A stretch of DNA of 64,000 nucleotides from Acidovorax sp. NCPPB 3576 (GCF_028473605.1 NZ_CP097267.1:1-64000), one strand, 5' to 3'. Counted from the stretch's first letter, positions 1 to 11,546 are shown. The notes: generated by a model from the sequence alone, not told the origin. A program made the numbers and translations.

Positions 1-1362
1 CTGTGGCAAGCCTGCGCCGAGCAGCTTGCGCAAGACCTGCCGGAGCAGCAGTTCAACACCTGGATCAAGCCGCTCACGGCGCAGGTCGCACCCGACTTCT
101 CCAAGGTCACCCTGCTGGTGGCCAACCGCTTCAAGCTCGACTGGATTCGCGCGCAGTACGCGGGCCGAATCGCTGCTTTGTTGGAAGGCCTCTATGGCCA
201 GCCAGTATCGCTTGAGTTAGCGCTTGCTCAGCGTGAAACCGTTGCCCGCACTTATATCCGCTCCACGCCTTCGGGCCAGGTGGTGTCGTCCGAGCCCACG
301 CCCGCCGCAGCGCCCAGCGACGAGCCGGTGGCCGGCGCGTTCCGCTCGCGCCTGAACGCCGCCCTCACGTTCGAGACGCTGGTCGAGGGCACGGCCAACC
401 GCATGGCGCGCTCGGCGGCCATGCACGTGGCGGGCTCGCCCGGCCACCTGTACAACCCGCTTTTCATCTATGGCGGCGTCGGCCTGGGCAAGACCCATCT
501 GGTGCATGCAGTGGGCAACAAGCTGCTGGCCGACAAGCCCGACGCGAAAGTTCTCTACATCCATGCTGAGCAGTTCGTGTCGGATGTGGTTAAGGCATAC
601 CAGCGGCGCACGTTCGACGAGTTCAAGGAGCATTACCACTCCCTGGATCTGCTGCTGATCGATGACGTGCAGTTCTTCGCCAACAAGGACCGCACGCAGG
701 AGGAATTCTTCAACGCGTTCGAGGCACTGCTGGCCAAGAAGAGCCACATCGTGATGACCTCGGACACGTACCCGAAGGGCCTGGCCAACATCCACGAGCG
801 GCTCGTCTCGCGCTTCGACTCGGGCCTCACGGTGACCATCGAGCCGCCCGAGCTGGAAATGCGCGTGGCCATCCTGATCAACAAGGCCCGCGCCGAAAGC
901 GCCGACATGCCCGAGGAAGTCGCTTTCTTCGTCGCCAAGAACGTGCGCAGCAACGTGCGCGAACTGGAAGGCGCGCTGCGCAAGATCCTCGCGTATTCGC
1001 GCTTCAACCAGAAGGAAGTTTCCATCCAGCTGGCGCGCGAGGCGCTGCGCGACCTGCTGTCGATCCAGAACCGGCAGATCTCGGTGGAAAACATCCAGAA
1101 GACGGTGGCCGACTACTACAAGATCAAGGTCGCCGACATGTACAGCAAGAAGCGCCCGGCCAGCATCGCGCGGCCTCGCCAGATCGCGATGTACCTGGCC
1201 AAGGAACTCACGCAAAAGAGCCTGCCCGAGATCGGCGAGCTGTTCGGCGGGCGCGACCACACCACGGTGCTGCACGCGGTGCGCAAGATCGCCGGCGAGC
1301 GCCAGCAGCTCACCGAACTGAACCAGCAGCTGCACGTGCTGGAGCAGACGCTCAAGGGTTGA
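1..1362 (+). CDS. dnaA: Chromosomal replication initiator DnaA (5' end outside window)
   Basis: DnaA is the AAA+ ATPase that binds DnaA boxes and melts oriC. The frame is open from base 1 and reads like the DnaA domain I start ([24 protein letters not shown]), so the start codon and a few residues lie upstream of the window. Visible are the Walker A motif GGVGLGKTH, the Walker B motif [10 protein letters not shown], and the C-terminal DNA-binding signature [15 protein letters not shown]. The stop is TGA at 1360-1362. The next gene is dnaN, the usual order at a bacterial origin. oriC itself is probably just left of the window and cannot be seen. Identity is certain; only the 5' end is missing. 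Confidence 0.98.
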   Translation: MWQACAEQLAQDLPEQQFNTWIKPLTAQVAPDFSKVTLLVANRFKLDWIRAQYAGRIAALLEGLYGQPVSLELALAQRETVARTYIRSTPSGQVVSSEPTPAAAPSDEPVAGAFRSRLNAALTFETLVEGTANRMARSAAMHVAGSPGHLYNPLFIYGGVGLGKTHLVHAVGNKLLADKPDAKVLYIHAEQFVSDVVKAYQRRTFDEFKEHYHSLDLLLIDDVQFFANKDRTQEEFFNAFEALLAKKSHIVMTSDTYPKGLANIHERLVSRFDSGLTVTIEPPELEMRVAILINKARAESADMPEEVAFFVAKNVRSNVRELEGALRKILAYSRFNQKEVSIQLAREALRDLLSIQNRQISVENIQKTVADYYKIKVADMYSKKRPASIARPRQIAMYLAKELTQKSLPEIGELFGGRDHTTVLHAVRKIAGERQQLTELNQQLHVLEQTLKG

Positions 1363-1493
1363 TGCCGAAGTGGCCTCGCACCCCCACGGAGCGCGCCCGG
1401 TTCACAGGCAAAATGGCGTGCTGGACGGCATGAGGGGGCATGGCCCATGCCGCCGTCCTGGCACGTTTCCCAAAACCACCAAAGGTTGACGAC

Positions 1494-2612
1494 ATGATTG
1501 TCCTGAAGGCAACACAAGACAAGGTTCTCGCGGTTCTGCAATCGGTGTCCGGCATCGTCGAGCGCCGGCACACCCTGCCCATTCTGGCGAACGTGCTGAT
1601 CCGCAAGACAGGCAACGCGCTGCAGCTGACCACGAGCGACCTGGAGATCCAGATCCGCACCACCGCCGAGCTGGGTGGCGACACGGGCGACTTCACCACC
1701 ACGGTGGGCGCGCGCAAGCTGATCGACATCTTGAAGACCATGCCCGGCGACCAGACCGTGAGCCTGGAGTCGAGCCAGGCCAAGCTGATCCTCAAGGGCG
1801 GCAAGAGCCGCTTCACGCTGCAGTCGCTGCCGGCCGAGGACTTTCCCCTGGTGCAGGAATCCGCCGCCTTCGGCCCCGCCTTCAGCGTGCCGCAGAAGGT
1901 GCTCAAGGACCTGCTGGGCCAGGTGTCCTTCGCCATGGCGGTGCAGGACATCCGCTACTACCTGAACGGCATTTTGTTCGTCGCCGAAGGCCAGCAACTG
2001 AGCCTGGTCGCCACCGACGGCCACCGTCTGGCCTTCGCCAGCGCCACGCTCGACGTCGAAGTGCCCAAGCAGGAAGTCATCCTGCCGCGCAAGACCGTGC
2101 TGGAGCTGCAGCGCCTGCTGTCGGATGCCGGCGGCGAGAACCAGCCGCACATCGAGATGCAGTTCGCCAACAACCAGGCCAAGTTCACGTTCGGCGGCAT
2201 GGAGTTCGTCACGAAGCTGGTCGAGGGCAAGTTCCCCGACTACAACCGCGTGATCCCCAAGAACCACAAGAACAGCGTGACCCTGGGCCGCGCGCCGCTG
2301 CTGGCCAGCCTGCAGCGCACCGCCATCATGACCAGCGACAAGTTCAAGGGCGTGCGCCTGAACCTGGAGCCCGGCACCCTGCGCGTGGCGTCCAACAACG
2401 CCGAGCAGGAAGAGGCCGTGGACGAACTCGACATCGACTACGGCGGCGACACCATCGAGATCGGCTTCAACGTGACCTACCTCATCGACGCCCTGGCCAA
2501 CATGGGCCAGGACATGGTGAAGGTGGAGCTGTCGGACGGCAACAGCTCGGCGCTGCTGACCATCCCCGAGAACGAGACCTTCAAGTACGTCGTCATGCCC
2601 ATGCGCATCTGA
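1494..2612 (+). CDS. dnaN: DNA polymerase III beta subunit (sliding clamp)
   Basis: The sliding clamp is a ring that tethers DNA polymerase III to DNA. The 372-residue product is near the usual 366-370 residues and reads through typical clamp segments (MIVLKATQDKVLAVLQSVSG at the start, the TDGHRLA motif of domain 2, and the C-terminal VMPMRI). The frame is open from an ATG at 1440, but the ATG at 1494 gives the conserved N-terminus MIVLK, so it was chosen. The gene lies 131 bp after dnaA and before gyrB; cotranscription with dnaA is likely but not shown here. Confidence 0.98.
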   Translation: MIVLKATQDKVLAVLQSVSGIVERRHTLPILANVLIRKTGNALQLTTSDLEIQIRTTAELGGDTGDFTTTVGARKLIDILKTMPGDQTVSLESSQAKLILKGGKSRFTLQSLPAEDFPLVQESAAFGPAFSVPQKVLKDLLGQVSFAMAVQDIRYYLNGILFVAEGQQLSLVATDGHRLAFASATLDVEVPKQEVILPRKTVLELQRLLSDAGGENQPHIEMQFANNQAKFTFGGMEFVTKLVEGKFPDYNRVIPKNHKNSVTLGRAPLLASLQRTAIMTSDKFKGVRLNLEPGTLRVASNNAEQEEAVDELDIDYGGDTIEIGFNVTYLIDALANMGQDMVKVELSDGNSSALLTIPENETFKYVVMPMRI

Positions 2613-2637
2613 CGCACCCGTCTTCCAGTGCTGTGGC

Positions 2638-5370
<2,733 letters not shown>

Positions 5371-5375
5371 CCTCC

Positions 5376-5393
5376 ATGCATCTGGCGATGCAT
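5376..5393 (+). terminator. Short perfect hairpin after gyrB
   Basis: Bases 5376-5382 (ATGCATC) pair perfectly with 5387-5393 (GATGCAT) around a TGGC loop, six bases after the gyrB stop. There is no T-run after it, so it may stabilise the mRNA end rather than terminate. The rest of the 260-bp gap up to 5630 shows no gene; it must hold the promoter of the next gene. Confidence 0.35.
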
Positions 5394-5630
5394 GCCTGTC
5401 GCCATCGCATTGGAAGCCGGTCATTCGCTGGAAGGTCCATTCCATCCAGCATCCACATTGCCATGGCACACCAACCATGGCTTATTGGAGCGCTCGCAGC
5501 ATGGAGACGGGTGGCTGCCTTCGTTACCGCATGAACTCGATGCGCTGGATGGAACGGCGCATCGTTTCGCCAAGAAGGATTCGTCTGAAAGAACAAGCGG
5601 TGGCGATGGCCAATAGGAAGAAACCGTGCA

Positions 5631-6644
5631 ATGAACAAGACCACAGCGATCTATTGGATGGTGCGAGCCGGTGAGGGCGGCTTTCGCTTCGAGGACTTTC
5701 AGAGCCAGAGCCTCGTCACCATCGGCTGGCACGAGATGGGTGACCTGAACGCCTTACGCCACCGCGCCGACTTCCAGAAGGCCGCTGCGGCCGCTTACCC
5801 AAACTTGTCGACCGGCACCCTGAGCAGCTATGCAGGCCAGACCTTCCGTTTCGTGCGCGAGATGAAGGTGGGCGACAACGTGGTCACCTACAACCCCAGC
5901 GAGCGCATCTACCTGCTGGGCACGGTGGCGGGCGACTATGCGCATGCAGGCACGGCCCAGGGTGACCATCCCAACCGCAGGCCTGTGCAATGGCGCGGCA
6001 CCATCGCCCGGGATGGTCTCTCGGTGGCGGCACGGGCCAGTCTGGGTTCCATTTCCACCTTGTTCCAGATACCGCTGGAGGTGGGGCAGGAACTGGAAAA
6101 GCTGGTGGCACAGCCCGCTGGCACCCTGGCCAGTTCCGCCGTGCCCCTGGATGTGACCACGGACGAAGTGGGCAGCCAGTACAAAGACATCCAGAACCAG
6201 GCATTGGAATTCATCAAGGACCGCGTCAGCGCGCTGGACTGGGCCGAGATGCAAGAGCTGGTGGCCGGCCTGCTGCGCGCCATGGGCTACAAGACGCGCG
6301 TGTCACCCAGCGGCTCGGACCGGGGCAAGGACATCGTGGCTTCACGCGATGGGCTGGGCTTTGAAGACCCGCGCATCGTGGTGGAGGTCAAGCACCACAA
6401 AGACGCCATAGGATCGCCGCAAATTCGCAGCTTCTTGGGCGGACCGCACGAGCGTGACAAAGGCTTGTATGTCAGCACCGGCGGCTTCACCAAAGATGCC
6501 CGCTACGAAGCCGAACGCGGCCGCATTCCCATCGCCCTGATGGATCTGGACGATCTGGTCAAGGCCCTGCTGGAACACTACGAACAGACCGACAGCCAGA
6601 CCCAGCGCCTGGTGCCCTTGCGCAAGCTCTACTGGCCCGCCTGA
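5631..6644 (+). CDS. Mrr-like restriction endonuclease (type IV-like)
   Basis: The 337-residue protein ends in an Mrr_cat-type PD-(D/E)XK nuclease fold: a helix EMQELVAGLLRAMGYKT, then GSDRGKDIVAS (catalytic Asp about residue 234), then VVEVKHHK (E252-x-K254). Proteins of this class cut DNA carrying modified bases or act in other restriction systems. The first ~110 residues look like a small PUA/EVE-like or Mrr-associated sensing domain (MVRAGEGGFRFEDF, GDNVVTYNP), a tentative reading. The ATG at 5631 has an upstream AGGAAG ribosome site. No methyltransferase gene is nearby, which fits a modification-dependent enzyme. The gene overlaps the convergent 6629-7474 gene by 16 bp. Nuclease class is well supported; the target is unknown. 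Confidence 0.8.
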   Translation: MNKTTAIYWMVRAGEGGFRFEDFQSQSLVTIGWHEMGDLNALRHRADFQKAAAAAYPNLSTGTLSSYAGQTFRFVREMKVGDNVVTYNPSERIYLLGTVAGDYAHAGTAQGDHPNRRPVQWRGTIARDGLSVAARASLGSISTLFQIPLEVGQELEKLVAQPAGTLASSAVPLDVTTDEVGSQYKDIQNQALEFIKDRVSALDWAEMQELVAGLLRAMGYKTRVSPSGSDRGKDIVASRDGLGFEDPRIVVEVKHHKDAIGSPQIRSFLGGPHERDKGLYVSTGGFTKDARYEAERGRIPIALMDLDDLVKALLEHYEQTDSQTQRLVPLRKLYWPA

Positions 6645-7474
6645 CCCTCTCCCCGGGCCGAGTTGGGCCCGGGCTGAGCCAACCACCCTTGGGCGCCCTG
6701 CCACATGGCTTGGCGCCAGGACGAATCGTTCTGCGGTGGCGGATCTACCAAGTCGGTGGGATACCATCCGCCCCGCGTGCGCTGCAGCAGTTCCGGCACC
6801 AGCGCGCGGCCCTCTTGCAGGCGCACCAGATCACGCTTGGGTAGCTCCTTGCCCACCACCAGTACACCTGCCTGCTGCGCCACATGCACCAGGGCAGCCA
6901 GGTTTTCCACACAGGTGGCATGGCCCATGTGCCAGTCTTGGGCTAGCAACCAGTAGCGGGACCACTCCATGCCGTCCAGTCCTTCCAACATTTCCTCGTA
7001 CACCACACACAGCGGCCCATCTGCGCCCGGCCCCACGGGTGTGCCGTGCGTCTTCCATACGCAGAGAAACCGATGAACGTGGGGCGTAGTGTCCCGGCGG
7101 GCCTGCATCCAGGGGCCGTAACGGGCCGGGTGCTTGTAATGGTCCACCACCCGATGCGGTGGTACATCTTTTCGACCGTCCAGCCAGTCGTGGCGCAGGT
7201 TCAGGTGATCGGCTGCCCAACCCAGCAGTGCTGGGGACAGCTTGAACTTGAGCTGGTCGGGCGACGAGCAATCGGCCATGCTCAGCGCTGGCTGGGCCTG
7301 GGCGATGGCGGCGGGCACCAGACGGATGATCTGCTGCCGCGCAACCCCATGCGCCTCAAAGGCGCGGATCAGCCGCTGGGCCGAGCGTCGGACCGGGTCA
7401 CGCCGGCCACACCACCAATCCCAGCCCTTGCTCAGCAGGCCCCATGCACCTGTGGCTTCGCTCACCCATGACAT
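6629..7474 (-). CDS. Uncharacterised protein, convergent with the Mrr-like gene
   Basis: The product of 281 residues was not recognised. The N-terminal third (RLIRAFEAHGVARQQIIRLV ... LSPALLGWAADHLNLRHDWL) reads like a small helical domain of the kind sometimes annotated as a helix-turn-helix relative. The rest is rich in Trp and mixed in character, with no clear membrane segment. The gene ends inside the 3' end of the Mrr-like gene and is transcribed towards it. Codon use fits the surrounding genome. The long frame without stops and coherent amino-acid composition support it as coding; function and any link to restriction are unknown. Confidence 0.6.
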   Translation of the reverse strand: MSWVSEATGAWGLLSKGWDWWCGRRDPVRRSAQRLIRAFEAHGVARQQIIRLVPAAIAQAQPALSMADCSSPDQLKFKLSPALLGWAADHLNLRHDWLDGRKDVPPHRVVDHYKHPARYGPWMQARRDTTPHVHRFLCVWKTHGTPVGPGADGPLCVVYEEMLEGLDGMEWSRYWLLAQDWHMGHATCVENLAALVHVAQQAGVLVVGKELPKRDLVRLQEGRALVPELLQRTRGGWYPTDLVDPPPQNDSSWRQAMWQGAQGWLAQPGPNSARGEGQAGQ

Positions 7475-7476
7475 GG

Positions 7477-7584
7477 TCAGGTCCCTTCTTGCATCAGCGC
7501 TTCGGTCAGGCGTAGCTCGGTGAAGCGGCTGACTATGACGCCCTTATCGCAGATGTCGCCCTCACGCCGGTTCTTCGTGTCCAT
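7477..7584 (-). CDS. Possible 35-residue ORF upstream of the 7474 gene
   Basis: An ATG at 7584-7582 opens a 35-codon frame ending in TGA two bases before the start of the next leftward gene. The peptide begins MDTKNRREGD and ends TEALMQEGT, and looks protein-like in composition. Tight spacing suggests a leader cistron or a remnant of a larger gene. It is too short to name. The rest of the 297-bp gap between 7475 and 7771 should carry divergent promoters; nothing else was seen. Confidence 0.35.
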   Translation of the reverse strand: MDTKNRREGDICDKGVIVSRFTELRLTEALMQEGT

Positions 7585-7771
7585 GGCTTCTCATTTGCTT
7601 GTTGGCTTGAACCCATCCTTCGCGACGCAGCGGTGGAGCAACGCGGTGAGCCATTATCGGAAACTTCCAGCAGGACGCCTGCATTGCTCGAATGCGTTGT
7701 CGGGCGCTCCCGTTTCGTTCGTTAAAGTCCAGCTCGACTCAATCACCAAAAAACACAGGGAGATAGACGAA

Positions 7772-8464
7772 ATGAAAGATCCTTACGAAAACATCCTGAT
7801 CGGCAATTTCCTCTACAGCCTGGGGCTCGTGATCGGGCGGCGGTTTCCGGACAAGCCGTTGCCGGGGGCGGTGAACCTGCTCCAGCAGACGCCGCTCGAC
7901 GGTCCCTTGGGGGATGTGCTCCTTCGCTATCCAGGCGTCGTCCGGCTGATCGAGTTCAAGCGGGCGTCGAACGCCAGCGACAAGGAGTCGGACAAGCTCG
8001 ACACCCTCAAGCTCTCGCTTGAAAGCGAGCCGGTGCTGCAGCAGGTGTCCCGCGCCATTCATTGGTATGTGGAGTCTTCCAAGGGGCCGTTGGACTGGCG
8101 CACCCGGGTCTGCCCTTACCTGGACTTCGCCGGGGGCCAGAGCCCTCAACTCGACTTTCAAGGATTCACGCAATCCCTGGCGGAGACCGTGGGAAAAGCG
8201 CAGGCCGAGGAGTTTCCCGATGGCCTCATCCAGCGCTATCTGGACGCGGTGGCCGCTTTCTCCGGCAAGTCGGGCACTTCTTCATCGGGGCTGCTGGTCT
8301 TCGTGGGCAAGGACGGGACGCTGCACTACATCGCGCTCGAAAGCATCCGGGAGCTGCGCCAGGAACTGCAGATCCACCGGCAGCAGGCGGACGAGCGGAG
8401 CGCCAGCATCGCGCAGGAGCGCGCCCTGGAGCACAACTCCCAAGGGAAAGGCCTGTCGCTGTGA
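7772..8464 (+). CDS. Uncharacterised protein with a PD-(D/E)XK-like motif
   Basis: The product of 230 residues was not recognised as a named family. After an N-terminal helix containing E6 and N12, the segment GD48VLLRYPGVVRLIE61FK63 has the spacing of a PD-(D/E)XK nuclease core (Asp, beta strand, E-x-K). That is an inference from motif shape. The frame is open from 7520, but the ATG at 7772 follows a GGGAGAT ribosome site and gives a compact N-terminus. The C-terminal region ends in a charged Gln/Arg-rich helix. The stop TGA overlaps the ATG of the next gene by one base, so the two proteins are probably made together. Confidence 0.6.
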   Translation: MKDPYENILIGNFLYSLGLVIGRRFPDKPLPGAVNLLQQTPLDGPLGDVLLRYPGVVRLIEFKRASNASDKESDKLDTLKLSLESEPVLQQVSRAIHWYVESSKGPLDWRTRVCPYLDFAGGQSPQLDFQGFTQSLAETVGKAQAEEFPDGLIQRYLDAVAAFSGKSGTSSSGLLVFVGKDGTLHYIALESIRELRQELQIHRQQADERSASIAQERALEHNSQGKGLSL

Positions 8465-9042
8465 TGAACGATGCACAACGCAGCGTGGAGCGCATCCACC
8501 AGCTGTCCGACATGCTGCAGTCGCTGATGCAGCAGGCGGCAGTGCTGCAGCAAAAAGCCGATGTGTCCGTGGCCCAGTCGCACCAGGCGACGGAGGCGCT
8601 GAAACGGGCCAGTGAGCGGCTGCCTGTGACCGTGGGCGCTGCCATCGAAACGGTGCTCGAGCCGGCTGCGGAAAAAGCCGCGGCGAAGATGACCGCCACC
8701 TGGGCCCAGGCGAATGCAGCGGCGGCCGAGGCGACGAAGACCTTCGCGGCGGCGCAAGAAAAGCTGCGGTGGAAGATGCTGGCGTATGCCTGCACGGGGG
8801 CACTGGCCTTGGTGGTCCTGATCGCGGCGGCGATGGCCTACCTCTCTCCGACTGAAAGAGAGCTGAAGGAACTGCGCGCTGAGCGGCAGACGCTGTTGGC
8901 CGACATGGATCGGCTCAGGAAGGTGGGCGCAGGTCTTCAAGTGACGCAATGCAACCACCAGGGGCAGTTGAAGACCTGCGTGCGCGTGGACCCGAACTCA
9001 CCCCGCTTCGAAGGGGGCTACGTACTCCTTCCTGCGCGATAA
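8464..9042 (+). CDS. Membrane-anchored coiled-coil protein, partner of the preceding gene
   Basis: The 192-residue protein has a long Ala/Gln/Lys-rich helical region (residues 1-104), one strong membrane helix (about 105-127, LAYACTGALALVVLIAAAMA), a short coiled coil (ELKELRAERQTLLADMDRLR), and a C-terminal tail with two Cys. Architecture resembles some plasmid mobilisation accessory proteins and some defence effectors, but no family is recognised. It starts within the stop codon of the nuclease-like gene (TGATG), so translational coupling is likely. Function is unknown; a membrane-tethered partner of the upstream protein is the simplest reading. Confidence 0.6.
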   Translation: MNDAQRSVERIHQLSDMLQSLMQQAAVLQQKADVSVAQSHQATEALKRASERLPVTVGAAIETVLEPAAEKAAAKMTATWAQANAAAAEATKTFAAAQEKLRWKMLAYACTGALALVVLIAAAMAYLSPTERELKELRAERQTLLADMDRLRKVGAGLQVTQCNHQGQLKTCVRVDPNSPRFEGGYVLLPAR

Positions 9043-9068
9043 GGCAGGGGGTCGTCGAAGCGCCGGCA

Positions 9069-9713
9069 TCACACCTTGATGAAGTTGTGGGTCGATAGCG
9101 CGCCGAACGGCAGCGAAGCCAGCGGCCCACCGACATCCAGCGAACCCAGGTCCACGGGGAAGAAGCCGGTGGTCTCGATGATCTTGCGCACTTCGGCCTT
9201 GGCGGCTGCGTCGTCGCCGGAGTAGAACAGCACGCGCCGGCCTCCTGCCACTTCTGGTTGCTGCAGGACGTTCACATCCAGGTGGTTGAATGCCTTGACG
9301 ACGCGTGCGCCCGGCACGTATTGCTTGAAGATCTCGCTCGAATGCTGGCTGCCCAGATCCACCGCCTTGATGCCGTAGGCAGCCAGGGGATTGCTGGAGT
9401 CCTTGGCGTCGGGCGAGTTGGGGTCGATGAATTCCACCGGGTTGGTGCCGTCGATGACGATGCGGCCATTCCAGGCGGGCAGGGCGCTCAGCACTTTCTC
9501 GGCATCCGTCCAGCGCACGGCGGCAAAGACGATGTCTGCGCTGGCGGCCTCTGCCACGGTGCCGGCCCGGATGGACGGGCCCAGTTCCTGAACCAGCGAT
9601 GCCAGCGATTGCGGCCCGCGGCTGTTGGAAAGGGTGGCGGAAATCCCGTGCTTGGCAAGAAGCCGCGCCACGTTGGAACCCAGGGCGCCCGAACCGATAA
9701 TACCAATGCTCAT
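9069..9713 (-). CDS. NADP(H)-binding oxidoreductase, F420-reductase-like fold
   Basis: The product of 214 residues starts with a Rossmann nucleotide site (GIIGSGALGSNVARLLAKHG) followed by SNSRGP, a pattern expected for NADP(H) binding. It belongs with the NADPH-dependent F420 reductase-like/NAD-binding-2 proteins; in proteobacteria these lack F420 and reduce unknown substrates. Later conserved features are DGTNPVE and VVKAFNHLD. It lies downstream of, and on the same strand as, an Rrf2-type regulator, which probably controls it. Substrate unknown. Confidence 0.8.
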   Translation of the reverse strand: MSIGIIGSGALGSNVARLLAKHGISATLSNSRGPQSLASLVQELGPSIRAGTVAEAASADIVFAAVRWTDAEKVLSALPAWNGRIVIDGTNPVEFIDPNSPDAKDSSNPLAAYGIKAVDLGSQHSSEIFKQYVPGARVVKAFNHLDVNVLQQPEVAGGRRVLFYSGDDAAAKAEVRKIIETTGFFPVDLGSLDVGGPLASLPFGALSTHNFIKV

Positions 9714-9749
9714 TATTTTCTCCTGTTTAAAAAAGGGACTTGAAAGTAA

Positions 9750-9801
9750 TCACTGCCAGCGCCCTAAAAATCTGGCAGTTTGAAAAATGTGTCAACGACA
9801 C
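9750..9801 (-). promoter_or_regulatory. Promoter/operator candidate for the reductase gene
   Basis: On the minus strand a TTGACA box (bases 9795-9790) lies within the palindrome GTGTCAACGACAC (9789-9801). About 17 bases on, the -10 area overlaps a perfect inverted repeat, ACTGCCAG...CTGGCAGT, with a 12-base A-rich loop. The sequence TCGTTGACAC recurs in front of the Rrf2-type regulator gene, so both genes may share control. Inferred from sequence only. Confidence 0.4.
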
Positions 9802-9823
9802 TACGACATTTAAGGTCAAAAAA

Positions 9824-10270
9824 TCACCACACCAGGGGAATCGAGAAATGGCCCAGGCGTGCCACTTCCGCCGCAATGTCGGCGATGGTTGCGTTGGCGA
9901 GTTCGTCTTCCAGCGCTTTTCGCGCCCGACCCAAGGTGGGTTGCAAGGCGGCGACGATGTTGCCGCCGACAGCGCAGTTCTCGCACGGTGGACTGCGATG
10001 CATCGAGAAAAACTCGGTGTCCTCGACGGCTTGGTAGACATCGAGCAGCCGGATCGCTTCGGCGGGCTTGGCCAGTAGTGCACCGCCCCCTGCACCGAGT
10101 TGCGACCGTGTCAGGCCCGCATCGTTCAAGCGCGACAGCAAGCCCCGGATCACCACTGCGCCGGTATTGACCGAATAGGCCAAGTCTTCGGAGCGCAAGG
10201 GCTTGCCATCGCTCACTGCGAGGGCGGTGAGGATGTGGGCGGCGACGGCGAAACGGGTACTGGTGGGCAT
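9824..10270 (-). CDS. Rrf2-family transcriptional regulator
   Basis: The 148-residue protein has the Rrf2 winged helix-turn-helix (STRFAVAAHILTALAV ... VNTGAVVIRGLLSRLNDAGL) and a dimerisation helix. Cysteines are limited to a C-x-x-C in PPCENCAVG, so it lacks the classic three-Cys iron-sulfur ligand set of IscR and resembles the YwnA/YwgB branch. It precedes the oxidoreductase gene on the same strand and probably represses it and itself. Confidence 0.85.
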   Translation of the reverse strand: MPTSTRFAVAAHILTALAVSDGKPLRSEDLAYSVNTGAVVIRGLLSRLNDAGLTRSQLGAGGGALLAKPAEAIRLLDVYQAVEDTEFFSMHRSPPCENCAVGGNIVAALQPTLGRARKALEDELANATIADIAAEVARLGHFSIPLVW

Positions 10271-10296
10271 GGCGGAATGTGTTTGTGTGTCGGCGA

Positions 10297-10328
10297 TGTT
10301 ATTACACAGTAGTTTGGCGTGTCAACGA
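10297..10328 (-). promoter_or_regulatory. Promoter candidate of the Rrf2-family gene
   Basis: TTGACA on the minus strand (10325-10320), inside TCGTTGACAC, is followed after 15-17 bases by TAATAAC. The decamer matches the one in front of the downstream reductase gene exactly. This may be just a shared -35 box, or part of a common operator. Confidence 0.4.
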
Positions 10329-10497
10329 AAGAATTCTTGGGCGGACCGGGATATGGGCGGTGTGGGGGTGGGAGGGGATGCTCCTTGGGATATTCGAAGG
10401 GTCAGCCAAGCCGCTTTAGACTGCGAGTGGCACAACGCGGCGGCGAACCCTTTTCTGCCGGCGCACGCCATTCCACCGCCCATCGGTTTCATTGTTG

Positions 10498-10725
10498 ATG
10501 AACGCCCCACGCAAGGCCTTGCCCCACATCGATCCCGCCCGCTGCACCGGCTGCGGCTGGTGCGTGGCTGTGTGCCCGCCGCATGTGCTGTCGCTGCAGG
10601 TGCCGGGCCCGCAGCCGTGGGGGCGCAAGCAGTCGGTGCTGCACGATGCGCCGGCCTGCACGGGGTGCGCGCTGTGTGCGGTGCGGTGCCCGTTCGATGC
10701 GATCGGCATGGTGCGCATCGGCTGA
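10498..10725 (+). CDS. 2[4Fe-4S] ferredoxin
   Basis: This 75-residue protein carries two complete iron-sulfur motifs, CTGCGWCVAVCP and CTGCALCAVRCP, each Cx2Cx2Cx3CP, so it should hold two [4Fe-4S] clusters and act as a small cytoplasmic electron carrier. TTG codons at 10492 and 10495 are alternatives, but the ATG at 10498 is preferred; no clear ribosome site is seen. It stands alone between the divergent Rrf2 gene and the OsmC gene. Confidence 0.85.
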   Translation: MNAPRKALPHIDPARCTGCGWCVAVCPPHVLSLQVPGPQPWGRKQSVLHDAPACTGCALCAVRCPFDAIGMVRIG

Positions 10726-10848
10726 GGGGCGCCTTTCCTGACCTGTAGGACAAATCGCGTCAGGCGTCGGGGCGCTGGGCCCACCCGCGGGCGAGTCCAT
10801 GCGTGTTGTGATCGCGTTTTGTTTGTTTCAACGCACGAGGAGCACCGC

Positions 10849-11286
10849 ATGTCCGAAAAATCCGCATCCGTCCATTGGGAAGGCGCTGGCAAGACCGGCC
10901 AGGGTCAGATCAGCACCGAGACCGGCGCACTCAAGCAGCACCCTTATGGCTTCGGCAGCCGCTTCGGCGACGACCGCAAGGGCACCAATCCGGAAGAGAT
11001 CGTGGGCGCGGCGCACGCGGCCTGCTTCACGATGGCCTTCGCGTTCGCCTGCGAGAAGGCCGGCATCTCGACCGAGACCCTCGACACCACCGCCAAGGTG
11101 CGGCTGGCCAAGGAGGGCGAGGGCTTCAAGATCGACCGCATCGCCCTCACGCTGACGGCCAAGGTGCCGGGCGTGGACGAGGCGCAGTTCCAGAAGATCG
11201 CCGCCGAGGCCAAGGCGAACTGCCCGCTGTCCAAGGCGCTGGCCGGCGTGCCCGAGATCACGCTGACCGCCACGCTGCAATCCTGA
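10849..11286 (+). CDS. OsmC-family peroxidase-like protein
   Basis: The 145-residue protein matches the OsmC/Ohr fold, which reduces organic hydroperoxides using two Cys. The two expected cysteines lie in AHAACFTMAF and KANCPLSKAL. The spacing (start SASVHWEGAGKTGQG, GTNPEEIVGAAHA) is that of the OsmC subgroup (YhfA/OsmC) rather than Ohr. The ATG at 10849 follows a good ACGAGGAG ribosome site; the frame is open slightly further upstream. Confidence 0.9.
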   Translation: MSEKSASVHWEGAGKTGQGQISTETGALKQHPYGFGSRFGDDRKGTNPEEIVGAAHAACFTMAFAFACEKAGISTETLDTTAKVRLAKEGEGFKIDRIALTLTAKVPGVDEAQFQKIAAEAKANCPLSKALAGVPEITLTATLQS

Positions 11287-11361
11287 TGAAAGCACCTGCG
11301 GCGCCGGGCCATTGCGCCTCGCCGCGGGAAGGCCGCTCTGGCGCAAAGGCGCTGGGCGCTC

Positions 11362-11424
11362 AAGCCAAAAAGGCCTCTGCCGCAATAAACACTAGGGCGT
11401 ATTGCTATTGATTGAATAGCATTC
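11362..11424 (-). repeat. Interspersed palindromic repeat, copy B
   Basis: Read on the minus strand this has TGCTAT-N6-ATAGCA, ACGCCCTAG, TTTATTGCGG and AGAGGCC. It matches copy C (13580-13642) closely and copy A (2638-2698) loosely. It sits after the OsmC stop and before the Thr-leader region, in the 425-bp gap. Confidence 0.7.
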
Positions 11425-11546
11425 GTGGGCGCCAATCGCGTCCTGTACACTTGCCGCCCATGTCGTGCCGTTTTTCCGCCCCCACCGTTGCTCGCGTTGC
11501 CCGCCTGGGTCGCGCCGCGGTGCCGCCCGCCACCGCGCGGGCCCGG

